A DNA stretch of 16,313 nt from Actinomycetota bacterium (lineage in GTDB: Bacteria; Actinomycetota; Thermoleophilia; Gaiellales; Gaiellaceae), in the NCBI GenBank assembly GCA_005885565.1, contig VAXK01000215.1, positions 1 through 16,313 on the forward strand. Direction: 5' to 3'. Made by a program: the position numbers and the translations under genes. The notes below the pieces were generated by a model. That model made no database searches and was not told where the DNA came from. It saw nothing but the letters and a program-made list of their open reading frames with translations. This document shows positions 1 to 6,221 of the stretch, piece by piece (position 1 is the first letter of the stretch; every line of letters starts with the position of its first letter).

Positions 1-55
1 CGTGCTGCTGCTCGCGGTTGCGGCTCAAATTACATTTCGCGCGCTCCAACGCCCC

Positions 56-61
56 TAGAAT
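56..61 (+). promoter_or_regulatory. Candidate -10 (TAGAAT) giving a leaderless mRNA
   Basis: TAGAAT matches the TANNNT -10 consensus and ends 6 bases before the GTG at 68, so transcription would begin at or next to the start codon. No ribosome binding site is visible in the six bases between. No clear -35 hexamer is seen 16-18 bases upstream. The same arrangement recurs at several other genes here. The motif is seen; promoter activity is inferred. Confidence 0.4.
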
Positions 62-67
62 CCCGGG

Positions 68-463
68 GTGGCGAGCCTCGACGACATCTGGCTTCCACTC
101 GTCGACGAGCCGATCGGCGGAATCGTGGCCAGGCTCGAAGCCGAGGATCCGGAGCTCCAGCGGCGGGTCGGCTCGCCGCGGCGGCTCCTCGCCTTCCGCA
201 CATTCGCCTACATCCGCATCGGCATCGTCCTCGGCCAGCTCCTCTTCGAGGACGAGATCGAGCCCTACGACGGGAGCGACGCCTGGGTCGAGACGCTGCT
301 CGCCAATCCCGCGCACCGTCGGGCGCTCGTGAGCGAGCTCGACACCACCGCCGAGGAGATCGCCGCCGACCCGCGCTACGCCGACGACGAGCCGCTCGGG
401 CCCGACGAGGGCGCCCGCCGGCGCTTCCGCGAGTTCGCCCGCAAGAAGCTAGGTCGAACCTAG
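68..463 (+). CDS. Small acidic hypothetical protein (131 aa)
   Basis: I do not recognise this protein. The frame opens with GTG at 68 and ends with TAG at 461-463. It is rich in Asp, Glu, Arg and Leu, has no signal peptide and no membrane segment, and looks like a soluble, mostly helical cytoplasmic protein. The middle (residues about 35-60) is more hydrophobic and the C-terminus (about 110-131) is basic (GARRRFREFARKKLGRT). The start is supported by a TAGAAT -10-like hexamer six bases upstream, consistent with leaderless translation. The next gene begins 10 bases downstream on the same strand, so the two may be co-transcribed. The overlapping +1 frame from position 18 has low-complexity Ser/Arg composition and is rejected. 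No function is assigned. Confidence 0.7.
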   Translation: MASLDDIWLPLVDEPIGGIVARLEAEDPELQRRVGSPRRLLAFRTFAYIRIGIVLGQLLFEDEIEPYDGSDAWVETLLANPAHRRALVSELDTTAEEIAADPRYADDEPLGPDEGARRRFREFARKKLGRT

Positions 464-473
464 CCCTCCGGAT

Positions 474-2000
474 GTGTCACGAACCGCACGAATGACCATA
501 ATGCGGCCGAGGGTGAAGGCACGGCTCGCGATCGTCCCGCTCACGCTCGCCCTGCTCGTAGCCGGATCGGCCGGCTCGAGCTCGGGTGCGGGTAGCGCCG
601 GCGCGCTCGCGCGCGCCTACGCGATCCGCGTCGTCGTGCCGGGAGGAGGAGCCTCGACGCCGACGATCTCCTCGCCGCCGAGCGACGCCGTCGCGCCCGG
701 GAGCGGCTTCTCGTACGCGGGCTCCGACGGCCCGGCCGTAACGGCCGGCTCCTACGTCGCGACCGTCCAGTCCGACTCGATCGGCAATCCGTTCGCGACC
801 GCCTCCGCCGAGGTCACCGACCTGTCGCTCTTCAATGGCGAGGTGACGGCCAGCGACGTCGTCGCGCACGCGAAGGCCTCGGCGAGGCCCGGCATCGCGA
901 CGGGTGACCTCTCCGGCGTCGGCGTCTCGGGGTTGACCGTCGAGGGCCTACCGGCCGGGGCGGGCCGGGTCCCGCTCGGCGACTGGGGCTACGCGGACGT
1001 GAACGAGCAGAGCTCGGCCCCGACGCCGTCAACCTTCCATGGGTTCGTGACCGCCCTCGACGTCCACCTCACCGCCGACCACGGCGGCCTCCCCGCCGGG
1101 ACCGAGATCCAGATCGGCTACGCGGAGGCCTCGGTACAGGCCCCGCCGAAGGCGTCGCCGAAGCCGGCTCCGAAGCCGAAGCAGGGCATCCAGGCTGCGA
1201 GCAAGACGAAGGCGAGGAAGGCGCCCGAGCCGGCGAAGCCGATCCCGGGCATCCCGCCCGAGCAGCTGCCGCGGAAGCTCCCGCCCGACATCCACCCGAA
1301 GCTCGCCCCGACCCCGAACGGCTACGTCTTCCCGGTCTACGGCCCGAGCTCGTACACCGACACCTTCCGGGCCTTCCGCAGCGACGTGCCCGGCGGCTGG
1401 CACCACGGCGACGACATCTTCGCGCCGCTCGGCGCACCGGTCCTGGCGGTGGCGCGAGGAACGGTCTTCTCCGTCGGCTGGAACGACATCGGCGGGAACC
1501 GGCTCTGGCTCCGCGACCAGTACGGGAACCAGTTCTACTACGCGCACCTCTCCGCCTACACGCCCCTCGCCGTGAACAACGCGCACGTCTCGGCAGGCGC
1601 CGTCCTCGGCTTCGTCGGCAACACCGGCGACGCGCAGGGTACGCCGTACCACCTCCACTTCGAGATCCATCCCCTCGGGCTGCTCGGGATGGGCTACGAC
1701 GGCGTCGTGAACCCGACCGCGTACCTCGACGCGTGGAAGCACCTCCAGGATCTCCGCTTCGCGACCGCCGCCGGCTGGGCGCCCGCCCAGGCATCGTCGG
1801 AGTCGGCGCCGCACGCGGGCGCGATCCTGCTCCAGTCGTCCGACATCTCGACCGCGAGCGGGCTCGCGCCCGGGTCGCTTGCCCGCGCGTTGAAGGTCGC
1901 CACGACGGAGGGCGCCGCCGGCCTCCTCAGCACGCGGACCGTCCCGCCCTCACACGGGAAGGTCGTCGAGTTCGCCGCACCGGGTATCCGGACCGACTAG
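474..2000 (+). CDS. Secreted M23 (LytM-type) peptidoglycan endopeptidase
   Basis: Probable zinc metallo-endopeptidase that cleaves peptide cross-links of peptidoglycan outside the membrane. From the GTG at 474 the protein has 508 residues; ATG codons at 492 and 501 are alternative starts. A basic N-terminus followed by a Leu/Ala-rich stretch (about residues 15-35) looks like a Sec signal. Residues about 40-220 form a Ser/Thr/Gly/Val-rich beta-type region that resembles choice-of-anchor domains (weak resemblance only). Residues about 222-280 are a Lys/Pro/Ala linker with KPAPKPK-type repeats, likely wall-spanning. The M23 domain covers about 285-410: H310 and D314 (H-x3-D) and H393-L-H395 (HLHFE) are the family's zinc ligands and catalytic His, all present. 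The last 90 or so residues are unrecognised. The enzyme class is well supported; the exact bond cut is unknown. Confidence 0.9.
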   Translation: MSRTARMTIMRPRVKARLAIVPLTLALLVAGSAGSSSGAGSAGALARAYAIRVVVPGGGASTPTISSPPSDAVAPGSGFSYAGSDGPAVTAGSYVATVQSDSIGNPFATASAEVTDLSLFNGEVTASDVVAHAKASARPGIATGDLSGVGVSGLTVEGLPAGAGRVPLGDWGYADVNEQSSAPTPSTFHGFVTALDVHLTADHGGLPAGTEIQIGYAEASVQAPPKASPKPAPKPKQGIQAASKTKARKAPEPAKPIPGIPPEQLPRKLPPDIHPKLAPTPNGYVFPVYGPSSYTDTFRAFRSDVPGGWHHGDDIFAPLGAPVLAVARGTVFSVGWNDIGGNRLWLRDQYGNQFYYAHLSAYTPLAVNNAHVSAGAVLGFVGNTGDAQGTPYHLHFEIHPLGLLGMGYDGVVNPTAYLDAWKHLQDLRFATAAGWAPAQASSESAPHAGAILLQSSDISTASGLAPGSLARALKVATTEGAAGLLSTRTVPPSHGKVVEFAAPGIRTD

Positions 2001-2036
2001 CGGTCGCTTCGAGGGGATGACCGGTCGATCGGCTAG
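1991..2036. terminator. Possible bidirectional hairpin between convergent genes
   Basis: Only 32 bases separate the stop of the M23 gene (2000) and the stop of the converging YtxH-like gene (2033). Two overlapping foldings are visible. One is a perfect 5-bp stem GACCG/CGGTC (1991-1995 with 2001-2005). The other is a longer imperfect stem pairing CTAGCGGTCG (1997-2006) with CGATCGGCTAG (2026-2036), which includes both stop codons. There is no T-tract, so it is not a classical intrinsic terminator. Function as a shared transcription end is inferred from the convergent layout. Confidence 0.25.
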
Positions 2037-2452
2037 GCCGAGTTGCCGGAGCCTTCGTACGTGAACTCGTCGCTGCCGCCGAAGATCTTGTCCGAGAGCC
2101 ACTTCCGCGTCTGCGGGCCGGTGGCCGGATTGAACAGGATCCCGAGCATGATCCCGCCGAGGAGGAGAGCCGTGTTGCGGCCGCCGCGGTCCTTTTTTCC
2201 TTGGACGCGGTCGGCCGCCGTGCGCAGCTCGTCGACCGCGCGCTTCATGTTCTCCTGCATGTCCTTGTCGCTCGCGACGCGGCGGGCCACAGTCGTCACG
2301 CTGCGGTTCCCGATCAGCTCGTCGTAGACCTCTTTTGCCGCGGCGAAGGCCGTCATCACGTTCTCGCGCAGGTCCTCGTCCTTCATCGCCCGCTCGATGT
2401 ACGGCTTGACGTTCCCCGCCTGATTGATGACCTTGTCCTTCGTCTTGGCCAT
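2033..2452 (-). CDS. YtxH-like single-pass membrane protein
   Basis: A 139-residue protein with a charged, helical N-terminal part (residues 1-90, heptad-like Lys/Glu/Asp/Arg pattern, possibly coiled coil), then a hydrophobic segment at about 94-109 (NTALLLGGIMLGILFNPATG) and a short polar tail. A helix of this type ending in an N/A-P-x-T/S-G motif is characteristic of YtxH-family proteins, which are small, often stress-associated and of unknown biochemical role. The reading frame is open further upstream, but ATG at 2452 is chosen because GAAAGGA lies 10 bases upstream of it. It converges on the M23 gene and is divergent from the lipoprotein gene, with hardly any space between the two starts. 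YtxH assignment is moderate; existence as a gene is well supported. Confidence 0.8.
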   Translation of the reverse strand: MAKTKDKVINQAGNVKPYIERAMKDEDLRENVMTAFAAAKEVYDELIGNRSVTTVARRVASDKDMQENMKRAVDELRTAADRVQGKKDRGGRNTALLLGGIMLGILFNPATGPQTRKWLSDKIFGGSDEFTYEGSGNSA

Positions 2453-2459
2453 GCTCCAG

Positions 2460-3017
2460 GTGTCCTTTCGGTCGTTGCCGAGCGCCTCATTCCCGGGCCT
2501 CCGGGGCGGCAAACCGGCTCTCGCGGGGCTTGCGGCAGCGGTGATCGTACTCGCCGGGTGCGGGAGCGGAGGCCACAAGGCGACCGCCTCGAACGTGCAG
2601 ACGGTGACCGGCGGCGGCTATCGATTCCTCGCGCCGTCGTCCTGGAGCGTCCACCGTGTGGGCCGTCAGGTGACCGCGACCTCCGGGCCGGTCGACCTCG
2701 TCGGCGTGACGACGTTCACGCTCACCCGCCGCTATCGGCCGCGCCTCTGGGCCCGGGCCGTGCCGGCGCTCGACCGTGCGGCCGGCGACGTCGCCGCGCA
2801 GCTCCAGGGCAAGCTTCGAACGCGTGCCACCGTGGTCGTCGCCGGCCGCCGCGCGCGGCGGTACGAGATCGACTACCGCCGGGCCGGCAAGGCGCTCGTC
2901 GAGCGGACGGCTTTCGTCCTCACCGGCCGCCGCGAGCACCAGCTCCTGTGCCGCTTCGCGGCGGGCGCCGACGACGGCGCCTGCCGGACGCTGTTCAGCT
3001 CGTTCCGGCCGGGGTAG
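2460..3017 (+). CDS. Putative lipoprotein with PsbP/LpqN-like domain
   Basis: A 185-residue secreted protein anchored by lipid. From GTG 2460 the N-terminus has a basic patch (R15-K18), a hydrophobic core (about 20-32) and the lipobox VLAGC with C34 as the lipidated cysteine, followed by GSGG. The mature part opens with YRFLAPSSWSV, a pattern of PsbP-like, LpqN and related actinobacterial lipoproteins that begin with an aromatic-rich 'P-x-x-W' strand. It has two Cys near the C-terminus (CRFAAGADDGAC), a possible disulfide. Start choice is unsure: ATG 2451, GTG 2460 and TTG 2475 all work and none has a good ribosome site. The 3' end overlaps the 3' end of lon (opposite strand) by 23 bases. Function unknown. 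Confidence 0.75.
   Translation: MSFRSLPSASFPGLRGGKPALAGLAAAVIVLAGCGSGGHKATASNVQTVTGGGYRFLAPSSWSVHRVGRQVTATSGPVDLVGVTTFTLTRRYRPRLWARAVPALDRAAGDVAAQLQGKLRTRATVVVAGRRARRYEIDYRRAGKALVERTAFVLTGRREHQLLCRFAAGADDGACRTLFSSFRPG
2463..2469 (-). promoter_or_regulatory. Ribosome binding site of the YtxH-like gene
   Basis: On the minus strand GAAAGGA lies 10 bases before ATG 2452. It decides the start within a frame that stays open up to 2578. It lies inside the start region of the divergent lipoprotein gene. Confidence 0.55.
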
Positions 3018-5406
3018 CCGCCTGCCGCTCGGCGGCGGGTGCGCGGCGGGGCCGACGCTTCCTCGCGCCGTCGAAGGCGGTCGCGAGCACGCGGTCGAGC
3101 GAGTCGGCGAGAACGAACTCGACCGCGTCGCGCGTCTCCGCCGGGAGCTCCTCCAGGTCGGGCTCGTTCTCGCTCGGCAGCACGACACGCTCGATCCCGG
3201 CCCGCTGCGCGGCGAGCACCTTCTCGCGCACGCCGCCGACCGGTAGCACCTGCCCCGTGAGCGTGATCTCGCCCGTCATCGCCACGTCGTCCGCGACGGG
3301 GAGCCCGCGCACGAGCGACACGATTGCCGTCGCCATCGTGATCCCGGCCGACGGCCCGTCCTTCGGGACCGCGCCCGCCGGGACGTGCACGTGGATGTCG
3401 TGGTCGGCGAACCACGTCGGGTCGAGCCCGAGCTGGACGGCATGGCTCCGCACCCAGGAGAGCGCCGCCTGCGCCGACTCCTGCATCACCTCGCCGAGCT
3501 GCCCGGTCACCGTCAGCCGCCCCTTGCCCGGATAGCCCGTCGCCTCGATGAAGAGGACGTCGCCGCCGACGGCGGTGACGGCGAGCCCGGTGGCGACGCC
3601 GGGGTCGGCCGTCCGCTTGCGCACGTCGGCCGGGAAGCGGCGCGGCCCGAGCCACTCGCGAACCCGCGCCTCGTCGAGCCGGATCCGCTTCGCCTTCCCC
3701 TTCGCGACCTGCGTTGCCGCCTTGCGGCAGAGCGCGGCGATCTGGCGCTCGAGGCTCCGCACGCCGGCCTCCCGCGTGTACTCGCGGACGACGAGCCGCA
3801 GCACGCGGACGCCGAAGCGGACCTGGCTCCGCTCGAGCCCGTGCGCTTCGAGCTGCTTCGGGACGAGGTAGCGCTTCGCGATCCCGAGCTTCTCCTCTTC
3901 GGTGTAGCCGGAGAGCTGGATCACGTCCATCCGGTCGAGGAGCGGGCTCGGGATCGTCTCCAGCTGGTTCGCGGTGCAGATGAACAGCACCTTCGAGAGG
4001 TCGAACGGCAGGTCGAGATAGTGGTCGCGGAAGCTCGAGTGCTGCTCGGGGTCGAGCACCTCGAGCATCGCGCTCGCCGGGTCGCCGCGGAAGTCGGCGC
4101 CCATCTTGTCGATCTCGTCGATGAGGAAGACCGGGTTCCGCGACTCGGCGTCGCGGAGCGCGCGCAGGATCGTGCCCGGCATGGCGCCGATGTACGTGCG
4201 CCGGTGGCCGCGGATCTCCGCCTCGTCGCGCACGCCGCCGACGGAGATGCGCACGAACTTGCGCCCCAGCGTGCGCGCGATCGACTGGCCGAGCGACGTC
4301 TTGCCCACCCCCGGCGGCCCGACGAAGCAGAGGATCGGGCCCGAGACGTCGTTCTTCAGCTTCGAGACGGCGAGGTACTCGACGATCCGCTCCTTCACCT
4401 TCTCGAGGTCGTAGTGGTCCTCGTCGAGGATGCGCTGCGCCCGGGCGAGGTCGAGGTCGTCCGTCGTCTGCTGCGTCCAGGGCAGCGTGAGGATCCACTC
4501 GAGGTAGGTGCGGATGACGCCGTACTCGGCCGCGGCGGACGGCAGCCTCTCGAGCCGGGCGAGCTCGCGCTCGGCGGCCTTGCGCGCGTCCTCGGGCAGC
4601 TCGATCTCCTCGAGCCGGCCGCGCAGCTCGTTGACCTCCGCCTGCTCCGCGTCGCCCTCGCCGAGCTCCTCCTGGATCGCCTTCAGCTGCTGGCGGAGGA
4701 AGAACTCGCGCTGGCCCTTCTCCATCTCCGACTGGACCTGCGACTGGATCTTCGTCCCGAGCTCGTAGACCTCGAGCTCGCGGTTCAGGATCGCCGAGAG
4801 GTCGCGCAACCGGTCGGTGACGTCGGCGACCTCGAGCAGCCGCTGCTTCTCCTCGGTCTTGATCCGGATCGTCGAGGCGACGAGGTACGAGAGCGCGCTC
4901 GGGTCGTCGACGTTCGCGGCTGCGAGCTGGAGCTCCTCGGGGAGGTAGGGGACGAGGCCGATGATGCGGCCGAAGAGGTTCTGCACGTTGCGCGTCAGGG
5001 CCTCGAGCTCGCGCGACTCCTCGACCTCGTCCGGAATCTCCTCGACCTCGGCGACGAGGTACGGCTCGTCCTCGACGTGCTGCGCGAGGCGGATGCGCTT
5101 CAGGCCCTGGACGAGGATGCGAAGCGTCCCGTCGGGGACCCGGATCATCTTCTGGACGAGCGCAGCGGTCCCCATCTCGTATAGGTCGTCCCAGCCGGGC
5201 GGGTCGGCGTCGGGGTTGCGCACCGTCACGAGCGCGACGACGCGGTCGGCGGAGACGACGTCCTCCACGAGCTTCACGGAGCGCTCCTGGCCGATCGCGA
5301 GCGGGCTCATCGACTCGGGGAAGACGACGGTCTCCTTGAGCGGCAGGACCGGCAGGACGTGCGGGACCTCGGGGCCCTCGACGGGCTCGGTGGCGAAGTC
5401 GCTCAC
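2995..5406 (-). CDS. lon: ATP-dependent protease Lon
   Basis: Lon is a cytoplasmic, hexameric AAA+ serine protease that degrades misfolded and regulatory proteins. The 803-residue length is normal for the family. Residues about 10-205 are the substrate-binding N-domain (begins HVLPVLPLKETVVFPE), and about 200-310 the coiled helical region. The AAA+ module has Walker A GPPGVGKT at 363-370 and Walker B VFLIDE at 426-431. The protease domain has the catalytic S686 in KDGPSAG and catalytic K729 in GGVREK, 43 residues apart as in the E. coli enzyme. GTG 5406 is chosen because it overlaps the hsp20 stop as GTGA and matches the family's usual N-terminus; the open frame reaching 6120 is chance. The C-terminal tail is Arg/Ala-rich. 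Coupling to Hsp20 suggests a shared heat or misfolding response. Confidence 0.97.
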   Translation of the reverse strand: MSDFATEPVEGPEVPHVLPVLPLKETVVFPESMSPLAIGQERSVKLVEDVVSADRVVALVTVRNPDADPPGWDDLYEMGTAALVQKMIRVPDGTLRILVQGLKRIRLAQHVEDEPYLVAEVEEIPDEVEESRELEALTRNVQNLFGRIIGLVPYLPEELQLAAANVDDPSALSYLVASTIRIKTEEKQRLLEVADVTDRLRDLSAILNRELEVYELGTKIQSQVQSEMEKGQREFFLRQQLKAIQEELGEGDAEQAEVNELRGRLEEIELPEDARKAAERELARLERLPSAAAEYGVIRTYLEWILTLPWTQQTTDDLDLARAQRILDEDHYDLEKVKERIVEYLAVSKLKNDVSGPILCFVGPPGVGKTSLGQSIARTLGRKFVRISVGGVRDEAEIRGHRRTYIGAMPGTILRALRDAESRNPVFLIDEIDKMGADFRGDPASAMLEVLDPEQHSSFRDHYLDLPFDLSKVLFICTANQLETIPSPLLDRMDVIQLSGYTEEEKLGIAKRYLVPKQLEAHGLERSQVRFGVRVLRLVVREYTREAGVRSLERQIAALCRKAATQVAKGKAKRIRLDEARVREWLGPRRFPADVRKRTADPGVATGLAVTAVGGDVLFIEATGYPGKGRLTVTGQLGEVMQESAQAALSWVRSHAVQLGLDPTWFADHDIHVHVPAGAVPKDGPSAGITMATAIVSLVRGLPVADDVAMTGEITLTGQVLPVGGVREKVLAAQRAGIERVVLPSENEPDLEELPAETRDAVEFVLADSLDRVLATAFDGARKRRPRRAPAAERQAATPAGTS

Positions 5407-5840
5407 GAGCCCCTCCGCACCTCGATCGGCACCTTGGTCGTCGTCGGCGCGCGCTGGGCGAGCGGCAGCACGATCGTCAGGAGACCGTTGTCGTAGCTCG
5501 CGCGCCCGCGCTCCGGATCGACGTCGGCGCCCAGCAGGAGCTCGCGGCGGAACGGCCCGTAGTCGAGCTCCATCTGCTGGTAGACGCGGTCGTCGGCCCG
5601 CGGTCGCCGACGCTCGCCGGCGACGAGGAGCGCCTGCGGCGTCGCGACGATCTGCACCGCTTCGGGATCGACGCCGGGGATCTCGACGACGACGGTGATC
5701 TCGGCCGGTTCCTCGGTGCGGTAGCAGTCGACATGCGGCCGGAAGGAGCTTCGGGCGGCGAAGCGCGGGACCTGCCACAGCTCGGAGAAGAGGTCGTCGA
5801 TCTCGCCGCGCAGCCAGTCGATGTCGCGCCGGCTCGTCAC
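5403..5840 (-). CDS. Hsp20 / alpha-crystallin family small heat-shock protein
   Basis: An ATP-independent holdase that binds unfolding proteins in the cytoplasm. It has 145 residues, typical for the family. A short N-terminal arm (1-34) precedes the alpha-crystallin domain (about 36-130), which starts PHVDCYRTEE and includes IPGVDPEAV and the closing signature DNGLLTIVLPL. The C-terminal KVPIEV fits the I-x-I/V oligomerisation motif. The GTG start at 5840 has no strong ribosome site, but TACTCT ends six bases upstream, so it may have its own leaderless promoter besides read-through from the small membrane protein gene 24 bases upstream. The stop overlaps the lon start (GTGA), so translation of the chaperone and the protease is probably coupled. 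No CIRCE or HAIR operator is visible nearby. Confidence 0.93.
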   Translation of the reverse strand: MTSRRDIDWLRGEIDDLFSELWQVPRFAARSSFRPHVDCYRTEEPAEITVVVEIPGVDPEAVQIVATPQALLVAGERRRPRADDRVYQQMELDYGPFRRELLLGADVDPERGRASYDNGLLTIVLPLAQRAPTTTKVPIEVRRGS

Positions 5841-5846
5841 ATTCGG

Positions 5847-5852
5847 AGAGTA
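5847..5852 (-). promoter_or_regulatory. Candidate -10 (TACTCT) for a leaderless hsp20-lon transcript
   Basis: On the minus strand TACTCT ends six bases before the GTG of hsp20, the same spacing as at the first gene. It lies in the 24-base gap after the small membrane protein gene. No -35 match is evident, so this is a weak candidate for an internal promoter. Confidence 0.3.
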
Positions 5853-5864
5853 CTCCGCGAACGG

Positions 5865-6071
5865 CTACCGCACCGCCGCCCAGACCACGACGAGGACGGC
5901 GATCGCGATCGGGAGGAGCGCCCACAGCATGAGGCGGAAGGCGCGCCGCTCGCCGGGACGCGGCCCGGGCTCCGGGGTGTAGGGATCGCGGTGCGACGCC
6001 GGCTGGCGCGGCAGGTCGTCGTCGCCCTCGAGCACCTGTGGATCGTGCTGGACCTCGCGCTCCTCGGCCAT
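5865..6071 (-). CDS. Small tail-anchored membrane protein upstream of hsp20-lon
   Basis: A 68-residue protein I do not recognise. The first 40 or so residues are hydrophilic, acidic and Pro-rich (VLEGDDDLPRQPASHRDPY). A short basic stretch (ERRAFR, 41-46) is followed by a single hydrophobic helix at about 47-66, with one Arg after it. The positive-inside rule predicts a cytoplasmic N-terminus and a C-terminal anchor. ATG 6071 has one of the best ribosome sites in the window (AAAGGAG, six bases away), which supports a real gene despite its size. It is followed 24 bases later by hsp20 and is probably the first gene of this operon. A role in bringing chaperone or protease to the membrane is only a suggestion from position. 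Confidence 0.75.
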   Translation of the reverse strand: MAEEREVQHDPQVLEGDDDLPRQPASHRDPYTPEPGPRPGERRAFRLMLWALLPIAIAVLVVVWAAVR

Positions 6072-6077
6072 CGCTCG

Positions 6078-6084
6078 CTCCTTT
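6078..6084 (-). promoter_or_regulatory. Strong ribosome binding site of the small membrane protein
   Basis: AAAGGAG on the minus strand, six bases before ATG 6071, is a near-perfect Shine-Dalgarno sequence. It contrasts with most other genes in the window, which have weak sites or none, and it fixes the start of this short gene. Confidence 0.7.
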
Positions 6085-6128
6085 CCCTTTCCTTACAAAG
6101 CCGACACCGGCTCGAAACACCTGCGACC

Positions 6129-6134
6129 TACCTT
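6129..6134 (+). promoter_or_regulatory. Candidate -10 (TACCTT) upstream of the rml cluster
   Basis: TACCTT fits TANNNT and ends six bases before ATG 6141 of a 20-codon frame. It could drive a leaderless small peptide, or supply an upstream start for an rmlA transcript with a leader of about 80 bases. No convincing -35 is visible. Confidence 0.25.
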
Positions 6135-6140
6135 CAGTGC

Positions 6141-6203
6141 ATGCGCATCCTCGTCGCCGGCAGCGGTCTCCTGACGCTGCTCGTCCTCCTGATTCATCCG
6201 TAA
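6141..6203 (+). CDS. Possible 20-residue hydrophobic peptide before rmlA
   Basis: ATG 6141 opens a 20-codon frame ending in TAA at 6201-6203, 18 bases before rmlA. The product has a short basic start (MRI) and a Leu/Val-rich core, so it could be a single membrane helix. There is no ribosome site, but TACCTT ends six bases before the ATG, matching the leaderless pattern of other genes here. It could be a real micropeptide, a leader peptide, or chance in a 150-base divergent promoter region. Evidence is positional only. Confidence 0.25.
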   Translation: MRILVAGSGLLTLLVLLIHP

Positions 6204-6207
6204 CCCC

Positions 6208-6213
6208 TAGGAT
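6208..6213 (+). promoter_or_regulatory. Candidate -10 (TAGGAT) for leaderless rmlA mRNA
   Basis: TAGGAT ends eight bases before ATG 6222 of rmlA and there is no Shine-Dalgarno sequence between. A -35 hexamer is not apparent. It is a good candidate for the main promoter of the rhamnose operon. Confidence 0.4.
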
Positions 6214-6221
6214 CGGCGCCC

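Noticed and set aside
18..332. 104-codon frame overlapping the first gene
   Set aside because: Ser/Arg low-complexity product, typical frame-shadow of high-GC coding sequence.
1140..1330. AAGCC/CCGAAG repeats, considered as a DNA repeat element
   Set aside because: They encode the Lys/Pro linker of the M23 protein.
3385..5184. 599-codon open frame on the + strand opposite lon
   Set aside because: Antisense shadow of a clear Lon gene; composition is Arg/Leu/Glu-Asp-Val repeats typical of high-GC antisense frames, with no domain.
5407..6120. N-terminal extension of the lon frame by 238 codons
   Set aside because: Overlaps hsp20 and the small membrane protein gene completely; Arg-rich chance frame. 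The GTG at 5406 matches the normal Lon N-terminus.
5841..6221. Search for CIRCE or HAIR heat-shock operators near hsp20 and its operon
   Set aside because: No match to TTAGCACTC-N9-GAGTGCTAA or CTTGAGT-N7-ACTCAAG. Only a small AGCCG-GTGT-CGGCT inverted repeat (about 6099-6112), too short to call.
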